DNA of 60,000 bases, taken from contig NC_045138.2 of assembly GCF_008831285.2 (NCBI RefSeq), positions 695,143 through 755,142 of the forward strand, in the 5' to 3' direction. Origin of the DNA: Nymphaea colorata. Its lineage: Eukaryota > Streptophyta > Magnoliopsida > Nymphaeales > Nymphaeaceae. Shown piece by piece: positions 23,479-35,625 of this stretch (position 1 is its first letter; every line of letters begins with the position of its first letter). The notes under the pieces are model-generated. The model saw only the letters and a list, made by a program, of their open reading frames with translations, did no database searches and had not been told where the DNA came from. Made by a program: the position numbers and the translations under genes.

Positions 23479-24419
23479 TGATGATACCGATGTTCTGATC
23501 ACAAAAGGAACTGATGAAATTGCCCAGCTTCAGCAATATAGCTGGTTGCACAGGTAAATACCCAACAGGCAATTCAGAAATTCAGTCATCTCAAACCCTA
23601 TCTATTCTCCTGAATGTCGATGCGGATAGTGGATAAAGGTAGAAAAGCAAAAGGAGCAAAACTCAGACCATAAAACTGAACCAAGCCAATGAGAATGCCA
23701 GTACTACAGCAAATTTTTTGCAATCCACAATGCATCACTCAATTTCAAATTGGCATTAACAATTAGAATCCTCAAACGGAAACAATCTACCAGAATGCTC
23801 AACATAAACCAAATTGTTACATAATCACCTGCCTCTGAACATAGAGAAAACTCAAAATGCATAGACATAAGGATTCGTTGAGCAGATCCATCACGAAGCC
23901 CATTTAACTTAAAAACAGAGCTGCTATCACAAGGAGGATTCGAGCCACCAAATGGGCATGCATCACCATTACCCAGTTCTCATCCCCATCAACCAAAACC
24001 ACACCAAAATTTCAAAATCCCAGCCATTGTATCCCAAGACCACAACTCAGCGGGCACCAGACGCCAGAAACTCTCGAATTTCAACCCCAACAGCCACCAG
24101 CAACACCAAAGAGTGACAAATGTCCGAGTCGACCAAGAACGTCTCCTAGCCAGAACCTTGAGAAGACCTACAATCCCAACTCCTCCACTTCCGCACCCAC
24201 AATACGCAGAAAAGTCGGGAAGGCGGGGTCGCAACAACGCCGTGAATGACGACCAAATTCAACGCCAAGCGAGAAGGAGAAAACTGAGAATGATCTACCG
24301 ATCAAGCAGAGTTCCCGCGCTTCGACCGGTCAGCAAATTCTACGCTTTCGCCGAGCACAAGAAGAGAAGAGGGACAGAACCTGACCCTCGTTAATTCAGC
24401 AGGAAATAGGAAACCTTAC

Positions 24420-24620
24420 CAGATTGAGAGACGAAGACGACGACCACGATTCCCGAGCTAAAGCAGAACCGGACGACGCGAGGTCCGGAAGCTTCTAAAA
24501 AAGGAGACGAAACCCTAAAAATCCCCACTTCCCCTCTCCCTCCCTTTGGCTGAAGCAGCAGACACTGCGACCTTCTCTTTCTTGTTACTATGTTTTTCTC
24601 TCTCCACTCTTTCTTTCTCT
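24420..24620 (-). promoter_or_regulatory. SEUSS 5' leader exon and core promoter with telo-box
   Basis: On the minus strand the leader exon ends CTCTCAATCTG followed by GTAAGG (donor at 24419-24418). Within it, the plus strand reads AAACCCTAAAAA at about 24510-24522, a telo-box motif common in the 5' leaders of plant housekeeping and regulatory genes. The transcription start is not marked by an obvious TATA box, so its position (about 24550-24650) is inferred. Confidence 0.55.
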
Positions 24621-25040
24621 CTCTAAAGCCATCTTCCTCCCACTCCAGCGCTTTTGTTCCTCTCTATGCCTCCCCTCCAATCTCCCCCACCACACCCCCT
24701 TCCCCCCCCTCTCTCTCAGCTCTTCCTTCTCTCTCCTCTCTCTAAACAGTCCTTCTCTCTTTTATCGCCCCCTCTCTCACTCTCCCTCTAAAAGGCTGTC
24801 ACCTCTCTTCCTTTCTTTCTCTCTCCAGAACTCTGTCATTCACTCTCTCTCCTCTCTCTATAAACTGCCCTTCTTATCATCTTTATCTCTCTCCTCATTC
24901 TCTCACTTCTCTCTCTCTAACCTGCCCTGTCCCTCTCTAACATCCCCTGCGATCATTCTCTCTCAGTCCACCCTCTCTCTAAGCTTCCTCCCTCTCCCCA
25001 GTCTCTCTCTTCTTTCTCTCTCTACCGAGAGCGTCCTTGC
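24525..25040 (-). promoter_or_regulatory. Long CT/GA-rich tract at the SEUSS promoter
   Basis: About 500 bp in which the plus strand is almost entirely pyrimidine (CTCTCTC, TTTCTCTCTCT, TCCCTCTC), so the sense strand of SEUSS is GA-rich. GA repeats are bound by plant BASIC PENTACYSTEINE proteins, which are reported to recruit SEUSS-LEUNIG complexes. An autoregulatory role here is speculation. Confidence 0.7.
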
Positions 25041-25103
25041 GGACGTGAAATTTCCATTCGATCCGCTTCATATCTTTCGCCCCCACAGACGAGAGAGGTG
25101 GAA

Positions 25104-25131
25104 AAATAAATAAATAAATAAATAAATAAAT
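25104..25131 (+). repeat. (AAAT)n microsatellite
   Basis: About seven TAAA/AAAT units upstream of the SEUSS promoter tract. Confidence 0.92.
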
Positions 25132-25259
25132 GTGAAGAAGAAAGAATTCGAGTCAATCATAACTCCCCAGAGAGCTCGCACGTGCGACCGGAAATCGACA
25201 GGACCCACCCCGAACTGCGGCGCGGATCTAGACCACGCCGCTACCGATACGACATCCTC

Positions 25260-25288
25260 ATATCCGATACGATCACCGTATCGGATAT
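25260..25288. repeat. Short perfect inverted repeat upstream of SEUSS
   Basis: Arms of 12 bp (ATATCCGATACG and CGTATCGGATAT) separated by ATCAC. The motif CGTATCGGATAT recurs at about 25325-25337. The region around it (25200-25480) is unusually GC-rich. It could be part of an old transposon or a binding site; I cannot tell which. Confidence 0.6.
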
Positions 25289-25559
25289 CGTATCCTTTCT
25301 CCTGCTGTTAGCCTACTTTGGAGTCGTATCGGATATGCCGATCCGACCCGGTTCCGGATCGAGCGGGCGCCGAGAGGATCGAATTTGGGGCCGTTTTCCG
25401 CTCGGCACGTGCGAGTTGTCAGGTCCAATCTTGGCGCCGCGCTATGGGAACGGATCCGCTTTGGTGTCTTATTTGGATCACAGTAACGGAATATGCTCGT
25501 ATTAGATCTTAGATTTACTGAAGTATGGATCTTGGATTCAGATTCGAATCCAACTGGGC

Positions 25560-26170
25560 CTCTTTTAGATCCTTTAATCACGTGAGTTCGCTTTTGCTTG
25601 CCACTGACTTACGGTTCTGCCCCGCTAAACCATTTCCCGGAATATGCTTGAACACGACCTAAAACCGAAGTTTGTTGTTGGTTACGCTCTCCGGCAAAAA
25701 GACTTCATGATCAACCACAACTATTGTTCATTGAGTTCATGGGATATTCATAAAGCATTCATGCTATCAAATGATTCTTTGCTGTATGTTATTTATCAAA
25801 TGTTTGTTATATTCAGCTTCGGCTTTAAATACAAATAAATAAAAGTTCATATCATGTATGGATATGACTTTTTAAATTTACGACCTGAATCTGCTTTGAA
25901 TTATACTTTTATTTTTTTCGCATCTGAATCTAAGTTTGACTTTAAGTACACTACTGACTCTAAAGCATGTTTTGATATATTGGGTATATGCTTTCAGGAT
26001 GTATGAATATTAGGTATGGGATACTTATTAATCCGAATTTGAATCTGAATCTGAATCAAGTTAGATATTTATTTAAAATTGAATCCATGTTATTTTTTAA
26101 TTATTTGGACATTTTTGAAGCAGTTCATTCAGATATCTAATCCATTAACATCCTTATCCTTACCAACAAT
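25560..26170. other. AT-rich intergenic, degenerate repeat from about 25990
   Basis: No gene recognised. From about 25990 to 26155 the DNA contains repeated GAATCTGAATC-like hexamers ending in CATTAACATCCTTATCC. It resembles the GGATCCGAATCC-type elements listed further right. Confidence 0.4.
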
Positions 26171-26363
26171 AAAGGGCGAAGCTAGAAATTTTTCATAAGG
26201 AGGACTGAATCAAAGTTTCTAAATTTTGACTACGACAGAAATATCATTTTTCAAAATTTTTATATAAAACAAGTGAAAGTTTCTAAAATTTATATCTGAT
26301 TTGAAAAAAAAAAATTAAGGTGGGGCCAAGGCCCATGCAAGCCCTACCTTGACTCTACCCCTG
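26171..26363. mobile_element. hAT-type MITE (AGGGGCGGAGYCAG family)
   Basis: The left end AAAGGGCGAAGCTAG matches the inverse complement of the right end, CAGGGGTAGAGTCAAG, with decay. Flanking 8-mers CCAACAAT and CCCACGAT agree at 6 of 8 positions. The internal sequence (ATAAAACAAGTGAAAG, AAGGTGGGGCCAAGG) is shared with copies near 28.6, 33.6, 47.6, 50.2 and 54.8 kb. Confidence 0.65.
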
Positions 26364-26399
26364 CCCACGATATCGAGTAAGAATATTCTTGTCTTTTTA

Positions 26400-27100
26400 T
26401 TCAATATAAGGCTGGATCAAGTTAGCTGGGTCGGAGCAAAGTGGTCGTGCATCGTCGAGCCATGGTTGGCTTAGTCTTCATAAGGCCGGTTCAATCTTAG
26501 TCAACTTCTCTCCAATGTTGCCAAGTTTGACCGGTCTGACCAACCAGGCCAACATGCAACCTTAGTCCTTTTATATCTTTTTTACATTGGTAGTGGATCC
26601 ATGCAATCCGAACAAATTCCAACAAATTCCATTACCACTGGTTCTTGACATGGAAACTGGGTTTGTCTCAATTATTTGTTGTTGGTATGAATTAGAACTA
26701 GACCTTGTATCTACGCCATTTTGTGGCGGGTATACGTCATCTGGTATGGAGCAATTAAATCGGGTTTGGATGTGTGGTCTAAATCCTCATCTTCTTTAGA
26801 GTGAAGGTTTTGTTGGTAGTTGCTTGGTCAAACCTTCTAGATATGCACGCTTCAAAAGGGTTTGTGCTCTAGTGGGTTAGTCAAGGACTACGTGGGTCAT
26901 TCCCTGACGAGCTTCATAAGTGAAACACTTTGTCATTTTTGATGAATAAAATTGAGGTAGATTTATGAAACACTTATATTATTTAGTATCTCATGTATCT
27001 TCCCAATTTTTTGAGCGGATTCAAATGTCCCCTGAATGGCTAAGTCTAAGCTCACATTTGAGTTAAGCCAACAATCACAACCTGAATAGAGATGTCAATG
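26400..27100. other. Intergenic, nothing recognised
   Basis: AT-rich DNA with no convincing reading frame, no clear terminal repeats and no RNA gene. Confidence 0.45.
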
Positions 27101-27485
27101 GATCCGATCCAAATCAAATAACTTTTAAGTAGACTCGCTTTTCCGGATACTCATATACTCGGATTCGAATTCAAATGTAAAAAAAATCTCATCTGAATCC
27201 AAAATCCAATTTCACAATATGAATCCGATTTTTACATTCATATTTGAATCCAAATCCAAATTTTGGATTGCATTGGTGACTTTCAAAACATAAAGGCATT
27301 TGGACATGGAATATTTTTTTCAAAACTAAATTTGGTCTGAATCCAAATCCAAATTTGATGGAATGTCATTTCTTAAACCCATCGTGAATCTGATTTCTTT
27401 ATCGGTCATTTTTTTTTTTTTTCGTATCCGATTTCTTTGAAACAATTTAGTCAAATATCACATTCAAATAAGATATATTAACATT
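27100..27485. repeat. Degenerate GAATCCAAATCC repeat element
   Basis: The block starts GATGTCAATGGATCCGATCC and is made of interspersed GAATCCAAATCC and CGGATTCGAATTC motifs. The same style of sequence occurs at about 25990-26155, 35260-35625 and 36209-36637, so it is probably one dispersed MITE-like family with ends near GGATGTCAATGGATC. Confidence 0.5.
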
Positions 27486-28530
27486 ATTAAACTCGACTGA
27501 GCCAGAGACCTTAGAACAAGCAGCATGCAAATTGGACCCGATCACGGCCCATTTGGGTGGGCTGCGAAACATGGGGTTGGAAGAAGCAGGTTAGGTCAAT
27601 TAGCTTGGTCGGTAATTTGGCTGGAGTTTGAGTTTATATAAAGTACTCAGTTGTGGGTCCAGTCAAAGACTCGTGCGTACCGTCAACTTCCGCCAACCGT
27701 GACTTCCATCAGTTTGACTCAGTTGTCGTGGACCCACGATTCGCATGGCTTGACCTAGGCCATGACTCGTTCTTCCCTGGCCATAAATTCTGGTCTAGTG
27801 GTCCTGAGTTCAGGTTCAGTGAGTGGGTCCTAGTCAAACCGAACAGCCCTGGGTGGCTTTATGGGTCCAGGGCAGGTGGGTGCACCAAGAGATCCACAAC
27901 CACTTCTTATCCAAATCGGAGTCACTTTCTATAGATCCAAACCCATGTCCGCGTCTGTGTGTGATGCTGAATCTGGATCAAAAGTTAAATGATGAAATTA
28001 TCTTTTTTTTTTTTTGTGGGAGTTCAATAGAGGGAGGGCAGGAGCAGGTTTTTCTTTTTTTCCTTTTTTACATGCAAAAAAATGCAAAGTTTGGATATGG
28101 ATCTGTAAACTAAATCCAGCCTATGAATATTAATATCAAAACCACCCATTCCATGGAAAACATTGACTACATTTCTGACCCGATGTGGAATATACATGTA
28201 TCTCGCTTTGTAGATCCATATTAAAAAAAAAAGAAAACCAAATTTTGATAGAAGGACTGAAGGGACCCGATCCATTTTACATGGCACCACCACATTGTAG
28301 CACTTTGATAGAACTGGGTAACTTCGCGTAAAACGGATCGGGATTGAGGTGGATGCAATAGAAAGGTTTGGATCCTTAGCTGGTTGGGATCGGAGGGATT
28401 CAATTGACTGACAACTTGATATTTACATGTAATTGGATTCAGATTGTTAAGAACTTGGATTCGGGATACAACATGACTACCGTATCCAAATCTGAACCAT
28501 CGAATTTGGATCTGCTGCATGCTTAGATTG
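27486..28530. other. Intergenic, nothing recognised
   Basis: Frames at 27653-27934 and on the opposite strand near 28221-28520 have no recognisable domain. Poly-T and poly-A runs are present (for example about 28002-28015). Confidence 0.4.
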
Positions 28531-28534
28531 ATTT

Positions 28535-28679
28535 TAAAAACTTTAATTTTTTTGTACGTAAATATAAAAAATTTAGTTTCATATATATAAAAAATTTGAA
28601 AATTTTTATTTTGGCTCGTATTAAAATTTTGAAACTATAGTTTGACTCATGCGACAAAAAAATCCTGACTCCGCCCCTA
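28535..28679. mobile_element. Partial hAT-type MITE (AGGGGCGGAGYCAG family)
   Basis: The right end AATCCTGACTCCGCCCCTA is the inverse complement of the family start TAGGGGCGGAGTCAGG. The internal part shares AAATTTTTATTTTGG-like segments with the other copies. The left end is not recognisable. Confidence 0.55.
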
Positions 28680-30240
28680 TAAATTAAGATATGGGCACAC
28701 AGTTTGAGGCCCATCTCGGGTTCAGCATGAATGAATGAATCACTAACATAAGAGCATTTTGATTCACTGACTCCGATCTCATGTGGGAGCCACATGTAAC
28801 TGGATCTGAGTCCAACTTCACTACAATGGGATTTTGGAAGATCTGGGCTCCCACCAGCCACAGATGAATTATAGTGTTATTTTGTTGACCAAAACTATTC
28901 CATTCAAATGTACGCTACTTTTAATTATTTTTGCAGATGAAAGATTATGGTACAAATCATATTTCTTTATGAAGCAAGATGCCTTTATTTGTCACATGCT
29001 TATTTTACCCTACGTAAACATTCAACCAAAAAATAGGGCAGATTCATGAAATAATAATAATGTGTTGTTATTGCCAAACGGTCTCTTAAATAATGCAATA
29101 CTTGAATAAATATACGAATAATTCCGTATTGAAACACTTGTAAATTGTGGTTAATTATTATATTTCACCATTTTAGTGCTTGAAAATGCACATTAGTTTA
29201 TGTCATTTGTTATTTTTAATGACAACATTGTCATTGAGTATACATGGCACCAAATATAATAAACAATTGAAATATAAAAATATCCCTTGTGGTAACGAAC
29301 TCATACTTTAAAATCACATGCAATAGTGCATGTAAAACATGTACATAGCTTCAATATTAATCAATCCAACTAGCAATCGGTTGAAAGAAGTCATGGTTAA
29401 CAAAATTGACCACTTTGGTATTTCAAATGCTCATTTATGCATTAGTTTTACAACTAACATAATCAAAAGTATACAATGTGCATTAATGAAAAATAAACAT
29501 AACCACTACATATGTAGGATTGCATAATTATTACGTGAAGAATGCATAATTACAATAGTTTAATCAAAGACATGGCAGAACAACGTAAAATTGATCTAAG
29601 GACAATAGTAGTAAGTTCTAAACCACTAAAGATCCAAATCTACTACTCAAATCCACATCACTAGTTAGAAAATATATTGGGCGTGTTTGGATGACACCTT
29701 AATAAAAACTAATTTTAAAGATTAGTTTTGTGAAAAATGTTTTTTTAATCTTTTTTTTTTTTAAATTGGTTTGTGTGTGTGATGGACAAAATTAAACCTA
29801 ATTTCTTTGTGAATAACTTGGTGGGATGAGGTTATTCATTTTCTTTTTTCATTTTTTTTCAAAAACCATGACAAAATAAATCTAATTTCTTTGTGAAAAA
29901 CTTGGGGCATGAGGTTATTCAAGCTAATAAACCGGTTCCAAGCCTGTTGACCCGGTCCCTAATAGGCTGTTTGGCGACAATAACAGAACATTAGTGTCTC
30001 AACATAACTCTGTGTTAAATGCTTTGAACAAGCTAATTTTGATGAACCAATTTGAAAAAAAAAAATCATGAATCGGTCCCTAATTGCATGAACCGATTCA
30101 AAATTAGAAAAGTATTAGTTGTAGGACCCAAACGAACCGATACAAAAGCGGGTGAAATTGATCATAGATTGGTTTGAAACAATGTGAACCGGTTTAGAAC
30201 CACAGATGGGTTACGAAACCCAATTTCGGATGGGTAAAAT
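28680..30240. other. Intergenic, nothing recognised
   Basis: AT-rich, with no gene, tRNA or clear transposon boundary. A pair of similar segments around 29760-29830 and 29860-29910 (AATTTCTTTGTGAA, ATGAGGTTATTCA) suggests a small, old local duplication. Confidence 0.4.
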
Positions 30241-30567
30241 TAAGGGTGGGCACCGGGCCGGGCCACCGCCGGGTACCCGGCCCGCTTCGGGCCCGGGCTT
30301 GGAAAAAGTTAGCTGGGTCAGGCCTGGGCCCGTTAAAAATTAAAATATAATTTTTTTAATTTTTTAATTTTAATATTATATATTTATCACTAATAAATAC
30401 TATTTTTTTAAAAAATATTTTATAAATTAAAAATAATATTATTTTATTATAACCGGGCCGGGCCCGGGCCCAGGTTTCATATATCCGGGCCCGACCCAGC
30501 GGCCCGTCGGGTCGTTCCCGACGGTTCTTTATCGGGCTGGCCCGGCCCGGCCCGATGCCCACCCTTA
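30241..30567. mobile_element. hAT MITE with GC-rich termini and intact 8-bp target duplication
   Basis: The left end TAAGGGTGGGCACCGGGCC and the right end (inverse complement TAAGGGTGGGCATCGGGCC) match except for one base over at least 23 bp. The element is flanked by exact 8-bp duplications GGTAAAAT (30233-30240 and 30568-30575). The core is very AT-rich and has no coding capacity. The target size and structure indicate the hAT superfamily. Confidence 0.93.
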
Positions 30568-30575
30568 GGTAAAAT

Positions 30576-31587
30576 CAAACAATAAACAATCTCAAGGAGT
30601 ACAACCAACATAGCTGGTCGGCTTGAGTGTCGTACAGCGACATATGTGACATTCAAGTTAAAAGGTGTATTGTAGAAAAAGGATGTGCTTTCCGGTCTCG
30701 CTATCCACTAAATGCTTAACATAAATCCAGATCACCTGGTATTTGAAACTCGACATTGCAAATTCATTTCGGGTAGACGTGTATGATGGTATCGCATCTG
30801 AAATATGGACCCGAGCATGAATTAAAAAATCCATACCAAACTTAAAAGATCTCACTGCTTGATACCAAAGCAACTATCGATCCGATCCCGAGAACAAAAG
30901 GAGAGGATGAGACTTTGGCTTTCCTTCAAGTGGTGGGATAATCCTGTTTGTCACCAATTAAAAGAAGAAAAGGAAATTCCAACATTAAGTTGTTTTAAGC
31001 ATAGTTTGACAAACATAATTGGAAATTAAATTTTTGCCAACTCAATGAAGAGGACATAGTTTAAATTATTATATCGGATAAAGATAATGAAAAACAAATA
31101 ATTTAAATGATTATTTTGGTTAGAAAACATGAAAAAATATAAGAAGAATGAAGGTAAATTTTGGGTACACTGGAACTCTCCATATTCAAGGAGCCACTGG
31201 GAGTTTCTGCAAATATTCAATTGCATTTATCTTCCTTTCCTAGACTGAAGCACCCCAGCTTATTCATTACAAAGTACATTACATTAATTAATGTTCATGA
31301 TTTCTTAGCAGTTTCATTTCTTGATATTTCTATGAGAATATAAAACTGAGTCCCTAACATCAAAAGACAAAACCTGAATTTCAGGTGTAGAATCCTAGAG
31401 GATTAGATGATGACAATCGGTCATCTAATTGGATGCACTTCCGCTCCGCATCTTATGGGATTTGTATATGCCATTAATTTTAAGGAGATTAGACAATGAA
31501 AAATTAAGCTGAAAAAAATTGAAATCCAGTTATATTTTATAAAAGATTTGAATACCCATAAAAAGGATGAAACAAATGAGTTTTCAT
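30576..31587. other. Intergenic, nothing recognised
   Basis: AT-rich, with no convincing frame or terminal repeat. Confidence 0.4.
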
Positions 31588-31855
31588 TAAGCCTGGGCAC
31601 GGCCCGGCCCGACCATTCAAACACGAGTTCGAACTCCAGCCCAGTCCAATTAAATTAAAAAAATATTTTTAATATAAACCAATATATAAATGTAATTAAT
31701 TGTAATAAAATATTATATATATAATTAATAAAATAAATATAAACAAAAAAGCATTATCAAGCCCGACTAAGCTGACCCGATAAGGAATCAGGCCAGGCCC
31801 GAGTCGGGCCAGATACCAGGTACCCGTCGGCGGTCTGACCCGATGCCCAACCATA
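31588..31855. mobile_element. hAT MITE, GC-rich termini, intact 8-bp target duplication
   Basis: The left end TAAGCCTGGGCACGGCCCGG and the right end CTGACCCGATGCCCAACCATA are recognisable inverted ends of the same family as the element at 30241. Exact 8-bp duplications GTTTTCAT flank it (31580-31587 and 31856-31863). The AT-rich core resembles that of the 30.2 and 57.2 kb copies. Confidence 0.9.
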
Positions 31856-31863
31856 GTTTTCAT

Positions 31864-33428
31864 AATCTAAATTACCATAGTTTTTTGAAAATACAATTAG
31901 CTTTTCATTTTTTTTTATCCACCATACTATCTTCTCAAAAGCAAAAGCCTAGATGATTTCTGGGAAGTCTTGACTCTACTTTTACTTTTACTTATACGTT
32001 TAGGGGCATCAAATCTACTCCATCCATTTAAAGTCGGCCTAAATTTTCAAGCCCATTCTCCCTCCTGCCCCTCCCTTTTCTCTCCATGATCCCTCTCCTC
32101 TCTCTCTCTCTCTCTCTCAATTTCCTCTTCAAAGGAAGGGAGCCCCCCCCCCCCCCCCCCCCCATTAAAAACTCTCATAACATCTTACAATATAAAGCCC
32201 AAAAAACATGCTCATTAGGTTGATTGCAGGGTTTTGAATGTGAGGAATGCATCCACCATGATCAATCTTGGCAAATATGCGCATTCAAAACATGAATTTT
32301 TAGACAAACATGTCGGATACACTGATAAGGATAGATAGCCATTCTCCACCTTGAAAATCAAAACGATCTTCACATGATCTTACGTTGCAACAACTTTTTC
32401 TAGAAAGTGGAAAATGAATTGGAGAACCTTTATATATATATATATATATATATAAAAGTAAAAACCAGATCAAGAATAAAACCTAACCCTTTAATCTTTT
32501 TTCCTAAAAATAAATTAATTTAGATAAAATATAAACATCCTAATGTATTTATAAAAACTATCGTGATCATCAAAAGTAGTGTTTTATGAAAAATATTGAT
32601 TTTTCTATTATCAAAATCTTGGTGCTGTGAGGGCCTTCATTTTTCCTTATTATAAAAACACTATGAAAACTCAAAAAAAAAATGATTAACGTAATACATA
32701 TTATGCATCACATATCTTAAGATCATATTAGTAAATCTTAAGACCATATTAGTAAGGTTATATTTCAAAAAAAAAAAAACTTTAAATATCATATTTACAA
32801 ACTCTGGTTTTTGCCCCTCCGATTTCTACCAATCACTTATAATATATATATATGATAAATTTTATATTTTTATAATAAAAAATTATGAATTGCAGCTCAA
32901 CAGTTTGATGTGATGCTGATGCTGATCTAGGGTCAAAGGCAATCTCCCTTTCCCGGAAGATGTTGGTGGCAACGAATTGATTCAAGTGCGAGATCTGTAA
33001 GAAAGATTGTAGAGGGAGGAGAAACTTCCCGCGACATGGAGGAGGGTAGAACTTGCCACGAACTCTCTCATAGAGGACAGACAAACAAGGAGGGGAAGAG
33101 AGGTTAGAACTCTCTTTGGATAACACTTGAAAGACCTGGTTTTGAAGGTACGACTGGGTTTTGCATCCCTACTTTTAACATTTTCCATTCTCTTTCACAT
33201 TGAGGTAGCCTCTTGAAGTTTTCTTTCAAAAGTTGAACACCTATTTGTTCACTCTGGAAAGTTGATCAGTGATTCGTTGCTTGCTGGAAAGTTAGACAAC
33301 CTTTTATAATTTTCTACGAAAACACCTTTTGCTGCAAGATTGTTTAAAAATCATAAAAAGTGACATCGATCATCTTATCATAAATTAATTGTCTTCTAAG
33401 CAAAACCAATGGGTCTAATAATCGTATC

Positions 33429-33460
<32 letters not shown>

Positions 33461-33470
33461 AAGTTGGTAA
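31864..33470. other. Intergenic with microsatellites, no gene seen
   Basis: Contains a CT run (about 32098-32118), the C21 run listed separately, a TA run (about 32431-32453) and AT-rich filler. Frames near 32833-33188 (minus) show no known domain. Confidence 0.4.
32143..32163 (+). repeat. C21 homopolymer
   Basis: Twenty-one consecutive cytosines in AT-rich DNA, just after a CT-rich stretch. Homopolymers of C this long are rare. It is either a genuine slippage product able to form i-motif or quadruplex structures, or a length error in sequencing. Confidence 0.97.
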
Positions 33471-33524
33471 GAACTAGACTACTTGGATAAGAAACAAAAA
33501 TCGAAGCTCCACCTCATTTAAAAA

Positions 33525-33660
33525 AAAAAAGTTACATGTGAATTTTAGAAAAATTTACTTGTCTTATATAAAAATTTTGAAAAATGGTATTTCAACTCAT
33601 GTCAAAATTCAAAAACTTTAATTTGGCCTTCCTCATGAAAAATTTCTGTTCCTGGTGAGA
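33525..33660. mobile_element. Partial hAT-type MITE (AGGGGCGGAGYCAG family)
   Basis: Contains AAGTTACATGTGAATTTTAG, a TTGTCTTATATAAAAATTTT-like segment and CTTTAATTTGGCC...CATGAAAAATTTCTG, in the same order as the complete copy at 50110-50305. The ends are decayed. Confidence 0.5.
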
Positions 33661-34689
33661 GTGATTCGATGGAAAACATATATTAAATTAATTGTTTTCT
33701 TACTTAAACAATGTTTTTTCAATAGTTAAAAAAATGAACGGCTCTTATACCATCACAATTTTGATAACACAAAAATCAATTATTTTTACAGAAATGACTT
33801 GAATTAAAGCATGATTTATGTTAAATCAATGTTTGTAAACGCATTAGGAGGTTCACTTTAGCTTAAAACATTTTTTTATACCCAAGAGTTCTGGTATCTA
33901 CCAATCACTCATATTTTATATATGGAATTGGGTTTTGAGGCTTGAAATAAAAAAAAAGCCCAATATAAAAATAGACTGACAAAAAACAAATTTTTTTTTT
34001 CAAAAATGATGAAATACCCCTAAAACAGTGGGTAGAACAAGGGGTGGGTGAGAGGGCCCAGGTCCGGGCTGAGTTGGTGTATGCAATTGCCTACACAAGC
34101 TCACAAAACTTGCAATATTTATAAATTGGTACTTATTTATATTTTTTCTTATTTGCATATGGGTGTTCCTAAAAGTTAAAATTAAATCCACAGTTGTTGA
34201 ACCTTTTATGTGCATGCATAATATTATCTAACAAAAGATGCCCATAATCAACTACATTTATTGAAACATCCAAATGACGATCATATCTAATGTTAGTATT
34301 TTGGATTTGGACTCAGATCCACCGAGACACGGATGGGACTCGGTTCTTCTTACACGCCCTTTGTCACTATCAGGGTTCAGAAATTTCTGAGTGGATCCAA
34401 CATGTAATTGGGCCCAATATGTTTCCTAATAATAGGAAGGAGCAAATAGGGAGGGTGTTGCTGGTCCACTCATTTTCCCATAAAATATAACAATTTTTTT
34501 TTTTTTGCTTGGCCCGGCTCTTGTCTTCAAGTGTAATGTGAATTATATCCATCAAAGTTTTGTGTTTGTATCGATGCATGTGTTAGGTTTTGATCATTAA
34601 TATGTGAACATGGTTACCTTGAAACCAAAGAACAATTTGAAAGCCTCTACTCAAAATCGTCACTAATATATATATATATATATATATAT
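33661..34689. other. Intergenic, nothing recognised
   Basis: AT-rich DNA with a poly-T run at about 34494-34506 and a TA run before 34690. No gene or element boundary is recognised. Confidence 0.4.
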
Positions 34690-34856
34690 ATTTCAAAAAG
34701 AGTCCTGACATTTTTGGATCCTGATTGTTCCATAATGAGTCTTGACCTTTCAATCACCTGTACAACAAAATGTCATTAACCATACCAAACTTCTGGAAAG
34801 GTCAGGATTCATTATGGAACAGTCAGGATCTAAAAAGGTCAAGATTCTTTTGAAAT
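34690..34856. mobile_element. Fold-back MITE with long inverted repeats of about 61 bp
   Basis: The left arm starts ATTTCAAAAAGAGTCCTGAC and the right arm ends with the inverse complement of ATTTCAAAAGAATCTTGACC. Similarity continues through TGTTCCATAATGA to GACCTTTC, about 61 bp per arm, with about 85% identity by eye. The loop is about 45 bp. A (TA)n tract adjoins the left end. The RNA would fold into a strong hairpin. No coding capacity. Confidence 0.8.
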
Positions 34857-35259
34857 TCCACGACGGAGAGTCGACGTGGCCTAAAGTGAAGATTGGGGGG
34901 AGTAGAGCGAAATGTATCCCCTTTTGGGGTATTCCGAAGGTGTATACCGTTCAAAAAAAAAAAAAAAAAAATCCTGGCTTCGCTCTAATTTTGGCACGAT
35001 ATCAGTCGCATGCACCCTCAGTTCAAGGGTGCCGCTTATCATAGTTCATTATTTTTTTAATTTAATGTTTTTTTCTTTGATTTGTCTTTCATTTTGGTGG
35101 AAAACTTTTTACCAATTAAGGATGCGTCTCATCACGCTCCCTTTGCCTTACCAGCTACAATATGCTCATTGAGGCAAGCTGACTGGTTTTTTCACAACCA
35201 TCTCAGCAGCAACTATGAATTTGGGTTCTTGTAGCAAAACGATGGAAAATAGTAAGAAT

Positions 35260-35625
35260 GTCAGTATATCCAATTTAGATCAGATATGTGACCGAATTGT
35301 TCAAAATTATACATGAAAATAATTATTCAATTAAGAAATCTGATTGAACTCCGATTTAGAAGATAACATCCAATTGAATTTAGATATACATAAATATCCA
35401 ATCAGATTCGGATTCATATTCACATTGGATTTAATTTTAAATAAATATCTTGTATCCAGTGCCCTGACATTTTGAAGTCAAATTTGGTCTGGATGTGAAT
35501 TCAAATACTGGACTGAGATTGTGAACTGAATTTCAGATTTAGATTCCGATATGATATTTTTCATGTGTGTTTGAATCCAAATATGTGAACACATTTAATT
35601 CGAATCTGATCCATTAGCATCCTTA
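35260..35625. repeat. Degenerate GAATCCAAATCC-type element
   Basis: Starts near AAGAATGTCAGTATATCC and ends GATCCATTAGCATCCTTAA, roughly inverse to each other. The interior is a mosaic of CAGATTCGGATTC and GAATCCAAAT motifs. Confidence 0.5.

Noticed and set aside
24113-24394. Plus-strand frame of 93 codons, GC-richer than its surroundings
   Set aside because: It lies inside SEUSS intron 1 on the opposite strand, has a basic low-complexity composition and no known domain.
30241-30567. GC-rich blocks considered as a CpG island or promoter
   Set aside because: They are the inverted ends of a MITE with an exact 8-bp target duplication.
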